Positions 56,202 to 62,959 of a DNA stretch of 64,000 nucleotides are shown here, in pieces (position 1 is the first letter of the stretch; the number at the start of each line of letters is the position of its first letter). Under the pieces are notes generated by a model. The model worked only from the letters and a program-made list of their open reading frames with translations, made no database searches and was not told where the DNA came from. Source of the stretch: Paracoccus sp. R12_2 (lineage in GTDB: Bacteria > Pseudomonadota > Alphaproteobacteria > Rhodobacterales > Rhodobacteraceae); the NCBI RefSeq assembly GCF_017744015.1, contig NZ_JAGHRA010000002.1:124001-188000 (forward strand), written 5' to 3'. Both the position numbers and the translations under genes were made by a program.

Positions 56202-57161
56202 TTAAGCGTTCAAAAGCTTTGAGGCAGTCGCTTCCGAGGTAATCAGCCCGTTGACCAGCTTTCCGGCCAGCGCCGCCCGAATCGCCGGCAGCTTCGCTTC
56301 GCCCGTTGCGACGGCGATCACCGGACGTTCGGCGGCGCGGGGCAGCGGGGCCGAGGCGACGCGGGCGTTGAACGCGCAGTCGATCACCCGTCCCTGGCTG
56401 TCATAGACCCAGCTTGTGATTTCGCCCGCGGCGCCGGCTGCGGCCAGCTGATCCATTTCGGCGCTGCTGACGAAGCCGTCCACGAACAGTGGTGCGCTGC
56501 GGTCCATCTGCCCGATCCCGACCAGCGACAGATCGGCGCGCTGGCACAGGGCGATGGTGTTCTCGACGGCCTTCTGTTGCTGCATCGCGGCCAGTTCCTC
56601 GGCGTCCTGGGCCAGAACCGGCAGCGGATAGGGGAAATGCGGTGCGCCGATCCGTTCGGCCAGCCGGATCGTCGCGTTATAGGGCGAGGCCGAGCCGTCC
56701 TGCATCATGTTTCCCAGCCGCGACACCACGATATGCTGCGGACAGGCCATGCGCGGCAGCTGTTCGACGGTTGCCTTCAGGGCCCGACCGGTGCCCAGGC
56801 TGACGATCTTCTGATCCGGCGATTTCAGGGTCTTTTCCAGCTCGGCCGCGGCGGCGATCGCGATGCCGGTCAACAGATCGGGCGCATCGGGATCAGACGG
56901 AACAACCTCGCAGATCTTCAGTTCGAACCTGTCGGACAGCGCACTGGCAAGATCCATGCAGTGGGCAATGGGGTGATCCATCCGCACCTTGATCAGCTTT
57001 TCGCTGACGGCCATCGCCACCAGGCGCTGAGCGGACTGGCGGCTGACGCCCAGCTTGCGCGCGATCTCGTCCTGCGTGTTGCCGGCAACATAATACAGCC
57101 AGCCCGCCCGCGCCGCATCGTCCAGACGCGACGCCTCGGGTGTGAAGCGCCCAGAATTCAC
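56202..57161 (-). CDS. smoC: SorC-family sugar/polyol-binding transcriptional regulator
   Basis: A 319-residue regulator. The N-terminal helix-turn-helix is RAGWLYYVAGNTQDEIARKL, then GVSRQSAQRLVAMA; the sugar-phosphate-isomerase-like effector domain contains IVSLGTGRALKATVEQLP, ADLSLVGIGQMDRSAPLFV and PVIAVATGEAKLPAIRAAL. The family responds to polyols or phosphorylated sugars and controls uptake operons. It is immediately upstream of smoE on the same strand and overlaps the HAD gene by four bases. The symbol follows the placement of SmoC in Rhodobacter from memory. Confidence 0.85.
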   Translation of the reverse strand: MNSGRFTPEASRLDDAARAGWLYYVAGNTQDEIARKLGVSRQSAQRLVAMAVSEKLIKVRMDHPIAHCMDLASALSDRFELKICEVVPSDPDAPDLLTGIAIAAAAELEKTLKSPDQKIVSLGTGRALKATVEQLPRMACPQHIVVSRLGNMMQDGSASPYNATIRLAERIGAPHFPYPLPVLAQDAEELAAMQQQKAVENTIALCQRADLSLVGIGQMDRSAPLFVDGFVSSAEMDQLAAAGAAGEITSWVYDSQGRVIDCAFNARVASAPLPRAAERPVIAVATGEAKLPAIRAALAGKLVNGLITSEATASKLLNA

Positions 57162-57856
57162 GGCTGTTCTGCCCCCTGTTCAAGATCCAGCAAGAGTTGC
57201 GGGAATTCCGACCAGTTGTCAAAGGACCGGACATCGGCAACCTGATCGGGCGCGCCGCGCAGATGCGATCCACCAGTGAAGTGAAGCACCCGCATTCCTG
57301 CCGCCAGCCCCGCGTCGATGCCCGGGCGGCTGTCCTCGACCACCAGCGCGCAGGCCGGCGATACGCACATGCTGTCTGCCGCGAACAGGAACAGGTCGGG
57401 CGCAGGCTTGCCGCGCGCGACCTGACTTGCGGTGAAGACATTGCCGCCAAAACGTCCGGCCAGCCCCAGGATCTGCAGCGTCCGCGCCACCCGTGGCGGT
57501 GAGGACGAACTGGCGATGCAGAAGGGCACGGTCAGGGATGACAGGATCGGCATCAATCCGGGGGTGGGGTGCAGTTCGGTTTCATAGCATTCCAGCAGGC
57601 GGCGGCGATACTGGGCTTCGAAATCATCCGGAAGCGGGCGGCGAAACCGATCGCGTATCAGCCCGGCGACGGTCGGAAAGCTGCGGCCCAGGAAATACTG
57701 GCGGACATAGCCGGGGCTGACATCTATGCCCAACGCTGCAAGCTGTTCGATCAGCACCGTCGCCGACAGAACCTCGCTGTCGGCAATCACGCCGTCGCAA
57801 TCGAATATGACCAGATCCAGCTGCAACCCGCTCCTCCTGCCCGGTTGGCGCAGCAT
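57158..57856 (-). CDS. HAD-superfamily phosphatase (subfamily IA) of the polyol locus
   Basis: A 232-residue haloacid-dehalogenase-type hydrolase. Motif I is LVIFDCDGVIADSEVL with both catalytic aspartates, motif II lies in FCIASSSSPPRV, motif III is the lysine in VARGKPAPDLFLFAAD and motif IV CALVVEDSRPGIDAGLAAGM. The closest pattern is the beta-phosphoglucomutase/6-phosphogluconate-phosphatase branch. In a polyol locus it might dephosphorylate a toxic sugar or polyol phosphate. First gene of the regulator-transporter run; its stop overlaps the SorC start. Confidence 0.88.
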   Translation of the reverse strand: MLRQPGRRSGLQLDLVIFDCDGVIADSEVLSATVLIEQLAALGIDVSPGYVRQYFLGRSFPTVAGLIRDRFRRPLPDDFEAQYRRRLLECYETELHPTPGLMPILSSLTVPFCIASSSSPPRVARTLQILGLAGRFGGNVFTASQVARGKPAPDLFLFAADSMCVSPACALVVEDSRPGIDAGLAAGMRVLHFTGGSHLRGAPDQVADVRSFDNWSEFPQLLLDLEQGAEQP

Positions 57857-57890
57857 AGACGGGCGCAGCGGCGGCGCAACAACGTGGGGT

Positions 57891-58409
57891 CTAATCGGAA
57901 GCTGTCAGGCGGTTCGCGGCGGTCAGGAAGAACCGGGTCAGCCCGTAAAGATAGGCCAGCAGGCCAAGCAGCCAGATCGGCAACTGACCAAGCCACGCCG
58001 CGACCGACATGATCGCGCCCATGAATTTTCCGCCCTGGTCTTCGGCAATCGAGAGTTCGTCACCGATCGGCGCGATGTGGAACAGCGCCGCGACGTCATG
58101 CCGGACCACCGTATTGCCCTGCAGATCCGGAAGAAACTGTTGCCAGGCGATCAGGGCCAACCCCAGAGAAATCCATGCCACCGCCCAAAGTGCCGGAAAC
58201 ACGACCCGAGGTTTGCGAACTGTTTCGGCATTTCCCGAACTTGGCCCCAGCGACAGAAGCGATGGCATCATTGTAGCCATAAGTCCCAGATTTCCCGACA
58301 GCCAATACGCGACAAGCGAAGCCCTGATGCCGTATCCGGCGATCAGGCAGGCCACCGCGCCGACGAGGCCGGATATCACGGCGACAATCAGTGCGGGAAC
58401 GAGGATCAT
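57891..58409 (-). CDS. Membrane protein of unknown function
   Basis: About 172 residues from the ATG before ILVPALIVAVISGLVGAVAC; the frame extends 37 codons further up with unlike, non-hydrophobic sequence. Four hydrophobic segments are visible: ILVPALIVAVISGLVGAVAC, SLVAYWLSGNLGLMATMMPS, FPALWAVAWISLGLALIAWQ and LGQLPIWLLGLLAYLYGLTR. Between segments 3 and 4 lies a polar stretch (TVVRHDVAALFHIAPIGDEL). No family recognised. It stands between the polyol locus and an AT-richer gap. Confidence 0.6.
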   Translation of the reverse strand: MILVPALIVAVISGLVGAVACLIAGYGIRASLVAYWLSGNLGLMATMMPSLLSLGPSSGNAETVRKPRVVFPALWAVAWISLGLALIAWQQFLPDLQGNTVVRHDVAALFHIAPIGDELSIAEDQGGKFMGAIMSVAAWLGQLPIWLLGLLAYLYGLTRFFLTAANRLTASD

Positions 58410-58785
58410 TCTGGAAACACAGCCTCCCTGCGCATCAACGGGGCTGACCGACGCGACATGATAGCCCGAAAGCCTGTGCGTTAATCCCTGGCCGGATGGC
58501 AGCCTCGGTTTGAATTTCAACTATTTGCAAGTTTATCGCATATCCGACGTCGTGTATATATATTCGGCCGGGTGGGTTCGCGCCTGGCGGCAGCCGACTT
58601 CGATATCCAATCGGGCAACGGTGTGGCTAATACAAGGGCCGCCCGTCTTGCAACCTTTAATTGTAGATCAAGAAAGCAGCTTTGATCGTCACAGGCGGCA
58701 GCATGTCCGGCAAGCGTGGTCCGGCCTGATGTTTCAGGTGCTCCCCAACGTAGTGGGAAACGGTCAGAACGGTATGCATCGCGCC
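58410..58785. other. AT-richer intergenic stretch
   Basis: No supported gene. The part 58520-58700 is noticeably richer in A and T than the surroundings, with runs such as GTATATATATTC and CCTTTAATTGTAGATC. It probably carries the promoter of the membrane-protein gene on the minus strand and the 3' end of the haem-protein gene. No terminator stem was found. Confidence 0.5.
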
Positions 58786-59388
58786 TTAGCGGCGCAGCCA
58801 TGATCGGCGGGCGCGCCGTGACCAAAAGATCCCGATGAACGTCGCCAGGAACACCGCTGCGCAAAGCATCGCCTTTGACGTCGGCCCCATGGTGCCCTCG
58901 ATCAGCATCGCATGAACGATGCTGCCGGTCATGATGGCGATCGCCAGGTTTCGATGAATCCCGCGCCACCCCGGCAGTTTGCGGCGAAACACCGCGACAC
59001 AGGTCGTGACGAACAGCGCCCACATCGCGATGACGCCCCACACCGAAAAGGGCGTCGGGGATGTGAACAGCAATGCATCAATCACGTCGGGCGGGCTGGT
59101 GATCCACAGCCCCGCGACATGAATGATCACCGCCAGCAGCAAGCCGGCGCCGACGAGCCTGTGCAGCCTGCGGCCGCGACTGCCGCCCAATCCGGGAAGC
59201 ATCGACGCCGCCAGCATCGGTTGCAGCAGTAGAAGCGCCATTCCGACGATTCCCGCAAAACCGGCCACGATATAGACAGGCCTCCGCCAGGCCAGAAGCG
59301 GGCTTTGGGCCGCGATCAAGACCGGCACGGCGATCAGCAGCGCGATGCAGATCCAGGTCAGGACCGCGCGGATTGATCCAAGGCTCAA
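58786..59388 (-). CDS. Ferric-reductase-like transmembrane haem protein
   Basis: A 200-residue membrane protein with about six helices. Two His-X13-His pairs in neighbouring helices, His76/His90 (RRLHRLVGAG...VIIHVAG) and His145/His159 (WRGIHRNLAI...SIVHAML), are the bis-haem signature of the ferric-reductase/YedZ fold. No FAD/NAD domain is attached, so electrons must come from or go to a partner or quinone. It is six bases downstream of a Tat-exported intradiol-fold protein gene, suggesting a membrane-periplasm redox pair. Confidence 0.8.
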   Translation of the reverse strand: MSLGSIRAVLTWICIALLIAVPVLIAAQSPLLAWRRPVYIVAGFAGIVGMALLLLQPMLAASMLPGLGGSRGRRLHRLVGAGLLLAVIIHVAGLWITSPPDVIDALLFTSPTPFSVWGVIAMWALFVTTCVAVFRRKLPGWRGIHRNLAIAIMTGSIVHAMLIEGTMGPTSKAMLCAAVFLATFIGIFWSRRARRSWLRR

Positions 59389-59393
59389 GCGGT

Positions 59394-59888
59394 TCAGGCC
59401 TGCTGAAGCACGAAATGAGCTTCCAGCGAGGTGTCGCCCGCGCTGCTCATCACCGGGCGCAGGAAAACGGTCGCGAAATCCCCGCTGTCATAGGCGAGAT
59501 GGCCATGAGGCTGGCCAAAGGCCGGGACGATCTGCGGCATCTCGAGCCGGAACACGCCTTCGGCGTCGGTCAGCGTCGCGCCGTGACTGTGCGGATCGCG
59601 TTCGTGCCCCTCGGTGGTGTGCGCCCAGATCTGGATGCGCTGACCTGCAAGCGGTGCGCCATCGCCCGCGCGCCGCACCGTCCCCGTCATCCAGAAGCCG
59701 CCGCCCCCGATGCGGTCCACGATCGGTGCGCCGGGAAGATAGTTGTTGGCGCCTCCGCGCATCGAAGCGGTCGGAGCCACGCCCTGCGCCCTGGCTGGGA
59801 CGGTCAGCCCGGTCGCGCCGGCAACCAGCAGGGCGGTTCCGCCAGCGATCAGCGTCCGGCGATCATGCAGGATATCGGTCATCGTCAT
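59394..59888 (-). CDS. Tat-exported protein with intradiol-dioxygenase-like fold
   Basis: A 164-residue protein. A twin-arginine signal (DRRTLIAGGTALLVAGATGL, Arg10-Arg11, ending VPARA) exports it folded. The mature part has the beta-sandwich text of intradiol ring-cleavage dioxygenases: GGFWMTGTVRRAGDGAPLAG, QRIQIWAHTTEGHERDPHSH, GATLTDAEGVFRLEM and QPHGHLAYDSGDFATVFLRP. It is shorter than catechol dioxygenases, and the usual Tyr-Tyr-His-His iron set is not evident, though a His-rich loop (HTTEGHERDPHSHG) could bind metal. It is co-transcribed with the haem membrane protein. The substrate is unknown. Confidence 0.75.
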   Translation of the reverse strand: MTMTDILHDRRTLIAGGTALLVAGATGLTVPARAQGVAPTASMRGGANNYLPGAPIVDRIGGGGFWMTGTVRRAGDGAPLAGQRIQIWAHTTEGHERDPHSHGATLTDAEGVFRLEMPQIVPAFGQPHGHLAYDSGDFATVFLRPVMSSAGDTSLEAHFVLQQA

Positions 59889-60030
59889 TTCCTCCTGCGT
59901 GCAGATTTTCGGACGGCGGCCTCATCCGCCGCCCATCATCGGGAGTGATCCTAGCGCGAAAGGGGCGCCCGCCAAAGGCCTGCGGTCCGACCTCACGAGG
60001 ACTTGCAGTCAATGTTGATGATGAACATTC

Positions 60031-60061
60031 GCGGCCGCGCCACCATGGGTGGCGCGGCCGC
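60031..60061 (-). terminator. Long perfect stem downstream of yfcC
   Basis: GCGGCCGCGCCACC (60031-60044) pairs with GGTGGCGCGGCCGC (60048-60061), 14 base pairs around a 3-base loop. A second, imperfect GC stem (about 60075-60106) lies closer to the yfcC stop. Neither is followed by a U-tract on the minus strand, so these are probably 3'-end protecting stems or inefficient terminators. Confidence 0.5.
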
Positions 60062-60121
60062 AGGTCGTGGATCAGGCGCGGGGCGCGGTTCAAGACCCCG
60101 CGCGCCGGAAGGGAGGTCCGG

Positions 60122-61558
60122 TCAGCCGATCCAGCCAACCAACTGGGCATAGATCAGGAAGATGGACGCGATCGCGATCCAGATTCCCAGCAACGGCAGG
60201 AAGAAGCGCACCCAGCGATCCCAGCTGACCCCGGCCAGCGCCAGGGTCGCCATGAAATAGCCCGAGGTCGGGAAGAAGATATTCGAAAGCCCGTCACCCA
60301 GCTGATAGGCCAGAACCGAGCTTTGCCGCGTGACCCCGATCAAGTCCGACAGGGGCGCCATGATCGGCATCGTCACCAGCGCCTGACCACTGCCCGACGG
60401 CACCACGAAATTGAACCCGAACTGCGAGGCGAACATCCCCAGCGCCGAGAAGGTCGAGGGCAGGCCGCCCACAAGGTTTCCAAGGCCGTGAACCAGCGTG
60501 TCCATGACCTGGCCCTGTTCCAGCATCACAGCGACGGCGCGCGCCAGACCGACGATGATCGCACCGACCAGAACGTCCTGGAAGCCTTCGTTGAAGGCGT
60601 CACAGATCCGGGTCGTCGTAAGCCCCGCGATCAGGCCGACCGAAATGCCCATGATGACGAACAGACCTGCCATCTCGGTCATGAACCAGCCACGCGTCAG
60701 CACACCCCAAACCATGATCGCAAAAAAGCCGATCGTCGCGATGCCGGCCCATTTCTGGCGGGGCGAAAACCGCATCGCGTCGGCTTCGTCGTCATGGACA
60801 TAGACCCGACGCTTTTCGGCCTCTTTCGCGTCGTCCGCCATCAGGCTGAGTTCGGGATTGGCGCGAACCTTTAGCGCATAGCGCATCAGATAGGCGATGG
60901 CGGCGACGGTCAGGCAGATCAACAGCAATGCGCGCAGCCCAAAGCCCGAATACAACGGCAACTGCGCAATGGTCTGGCCCAGCCCGGTATTGATCGGGTT
61001 CAGCACGCCGGCCGTGAACCCCGCCGTCGTCGCCAGCAGCGCGGTGCCGACCGCCACGACCGAATCGAAGCGCAGCGCGATCATCAGGGGCAGGATCACC
61101 GGCACATAGACCAGCGCCAGTTCCTGCGTGCCGATCAGCGTCGCAATGACCGCGAAGGTGGTCATCAGCACCGGGATCATCAGCACGCTGCGCCCAGCAA
61201 AACGACGGGTCAGCTTGTCCACCGCGACATCGATGATACCGGTGCGGCGGATCACCATGAACATGCCACCGATGATCAGGGTGAAGAACACCACTTGGGC
61301 CGCATCCATCAGCCCGCGCGGCACCGCCAGCATGAACTGTTCCAGCCCGACCGGCGCGGCCTCGACATAGCGGAACGTGTCCGGGTCCACCGCGACCCGA
61401 CCGTTCGGCAGCGTGATCCGGTCATACATCCCGGCGGGGATCACGTGGGTCAGCAGCGCGGCGATGGCGGTGAAGACGAAAAGGATGACGTAGATATGCG
61501 GCATGCGGAAACCGCGCGACGCCTTGTCATCGGTTGATTCGTGGGTCGTGTCCGACAT
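60122..61558 (-). CDS. YfcC-family membrane carrier
   Basis: A 478-residue integral membrane protein with about 12 helices of the YfcC/DcuC (ion transporter) superfamily. RMPHIYVILFVFTAIAALLT and HVIPAGMYDR at the N-terminus are typical, as are LIGTQELALVYVPVILPLMI, AGVLNPINTGLGQTIAQLPL and the C-terminal NFVVPSGSGQALVTMPIMAP with YQLGDGLSNIFFPTSGYFMA. Relatives carry C4-dicarboxylates, citrulline/arginine or short-chain acids; the substrate is not predictable. It is divergent from a GntR regulator that probably controls it. Confidence 0.85.
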   Translation of the reverse strand: MSDTTHESTDDKASRGFRMPHIYVILFVFTAIAALLTHVIPAGMYDRITLPNGRVAVDPDTFRYVEAAPVGLEQFMLAVPRGLMDAAQVVFFTLIIGGMFMVIRRTGIIDVAVDKLTRRFAGRSVLMIPVLMTTFAVIATLIGTQELALVYVPVILPLMIALRFDSVVAVGTALLATTAGFTAGVLNPINTGLGQTIAQLPLYSGFGLRALLLICLTVAAIAYLMRYALKVRANPELSLMADDAKEAEKRRVYVHDDEADAMRFSPRQKWAGIATIGFFAIMVWGVLTRGWFMTEMAGLFVIMGISVGLIAGLTTTRICDAFNEGFQDVLVGAIIVGLARAVAVMLEQGQVMDTLVHGLGNLVGGLPSTFSALGMFASQFGFNFVVPSGSGQALVTMPIMAPLSDLIGVTRQSSVLAYQLGDGLSNIFFPTSGYFMATLALAGVSWDRWVRFFLPLLGIWIAIASIFLIYAQLVGWIG

Positions 61559-61740
61559 GTTTTTCTCCCTGTCGTCTTGCCAAGTTGGACTTGTTCCTGA
61601 TGCCGGTTGAATCTGGCATTCTTTGTTTTATTTCTGGTAAAATGTTACATGATAGGTCAGTCTTCTGACTATGCGCGTTTCCGGAATGGTTTCGCTATGG
61701 ATTCTTGAAAGTCTATCAACGCGTATCGAAAGGGTGTTTC
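61559..61740. promoter_or_regulatory. Divergent promoter region between yfcC and the GntR gene
   Basis: This 182-base stretch is rich in A and T around 61620-61650 (TTTGTTTTATTTC, GGTAAAATGTTAC). GTCAG-TCTT-CTGAC (61658-61671) is a short inverted repeat that could be an operator for the adjacent FCD-type GntR protein. Ribosome sites precede both genes (GGGAG before yfcC, AAAGGGTG before the regulator). Confidence 0.45.
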
Positions 61741-62391
61741 ATGGATGTGGCGCGGGAACTGCAATCGGAACAGGCGTTTACGGCGCTGCTGCAGGCGCTG
61801 AAAGCGGGCAGGGTCCGCAGCAGCGAATTCCTGACAATGCCGGGCCTTTCCGCGATTCTGGAATTTCCCATCGCCTCGACCCGCGAGGCGGTGAAGCGCG
61901 CGGAGGAGCAATCGCTGCTGACGATCCTGCCGAAACGCGGGGTGATGATCATGGACGCGGGGCCCGAGATAACCCGGGCTTGCATGGACATGCGCGCCGC
62001 GCTTGAGAAAGAGGGGGTGCGTCGTCTTCTGTCGGCAGGCCGGCAGGATCTGGCGCAACTGCGCGACAATCACGAGCGTTTGCTGGAAGAGGCGCGCTCT
62101 CAGCCCGCATCTGATCTGTCTATCCGGGCGCTTGCCACCGATCTTTCGCTGCATGATTTCATGGCGACGGGCCTGGATAATCCATTCCTGCGTCAAGCCT
62201 ATCAGTCCAATCGCAATCGAATCACCGTCATCCAGAACGCGCGCAGCTTTTTGCCGGACCGCGTCGTTCCCGCCATGCAGGAACATCTGGATATCATCAC
62301 CGCGCTGCAGAACGGCGATGTTGGCGAGGCCGTCGAACAGATCGAACGTCATCTGGGGCAAACGCTGCGCTGGTGGGGCGTCGGGCACTAG
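61741..62391 (+). CDS. GntR-family regulator with FCD effector domain
   Basis: About 216 residues from the ATG giving MDVARELQSEQAFTALLQAL; an in-frame ATG 12 codons upstream lacks a good ribosome site. The winged helix is FLTMPGLSAILEFPIASTRE, then AVKRAEEQSLLTILPKRGVM. The all-helical FCD domain has the metal-site acids and histidines (ATDLSLHDFMATGL, PAMQEHLDIITAL, EQIERHLGQTLRWW). FCD members bind organic acids. Probably the repressor of the divergent YfcC carrier. Confidence 0.85.
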   Translation: MDVARELQSEQAFTALLQALKAGRVRSSEFLTMPGLSAILEFPIASTREAVKRAEEQSLLTILPKRGVMIMDAGPEITRACMDMRAALEKEGVRRLLSAGRQDLAQLRDNHERLLEEARSQPASDLSIRALATDLSLHDFMATGLDNPFLRQAYQSNRNRITVIQNARSFLPDRVVPAMQEHLDIITALQNGDVGEAVEQIERHLGQTLRWWGVGH

Positions 62392-62959
62392 CTGATCGAC
62401 GGCTTATTCGACCAGTGAGTCGAGGTGAATCGGAAGAACACGCGCCCCCGCAGCCTTGGATCGCGGCCCGCGAATGTTTGCCGCACGAAGCTCGGCACGC
62501 TGTTGCGCCTTTGCATCAGCTGTGCGCAACCTGAGGATGAATCGGGGATAACCCTGTGGAAAAACCCTGAAGACAAATTCGTACTGCATTGTAAACGAAA
62601 CGAAATTTCCTACTGTGCCCTGATCTGACAACTCTGTTCGGACATTGCTGTGTGCGAATCTGCGCGGCGTCCGTCCACGCTTCTGTCAACGGAAAACACT
62701 CTCGGCCGCGTGCAAAAAATCTGTTGAAAGCGATGAAAGAAGGCGGCAGGTTGTGTGCTACGGCCAAAGCGGCACAAGATATGGTGGCAGCTGCCACTGA
62801 CCACCACCGACGCGGCACGGCTGGGAATTTGGAACTTCAACGACTGTGGTCCCTGACCATCCGGCTTGCGGCATCTGCCGCAGGTCCGGGGGTGGCCGAC
62901 TGCGCGTCCGGTTCCGGTTTCCGATGAGGGACAAGAGAGATCAGGACCAGAGGGCAGGC
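62392..62959. other. Gene-poor region upstream of nrdJ
   Basis: No gene is firmly supported in this 568-base stretch. A minus-strand frame from 62589 to 62404 (MQYEFVFRVFPQGYPRFILR...HLDSLVE, 61 codons) reads like a small protein but has no ribosome site and poor codon bias. Signals include a perfect 14-base palindrome GTGGCAGCTGCCAC (62784-62797) and, overlapping its left edge, CACAAGATATGGTG (62773-62786), a weak match to NrdR boxes. An AT-rich patch at 62560-62610 may hold a promoter. Confidence 0.45.

Noticed and set aside
60001..60110. REP-type element array downstream of yfcC
   Set aside because: Two GC stems are present but are unlike each other, and no further copies were noticed in the window.
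62404..62589. Small minus-strand protein (about 61 codons) between the GntR gene and nrdJ
   Set aside because: The amino-acid text looks plausible, but there is no ribosome site, the third-position GC is low for this genome and no family is recognised; mentioned only under the intergenic entry.
62760..62860. Possible cobalamin riboswitch before nrdJ (GCCACTG and GGCTGGGAA words)
   Set aside because: The conserved B12-box and core pairing elements could not be found in order, and the words are common in GC-rich DNA. A covariance-model search would settle it.
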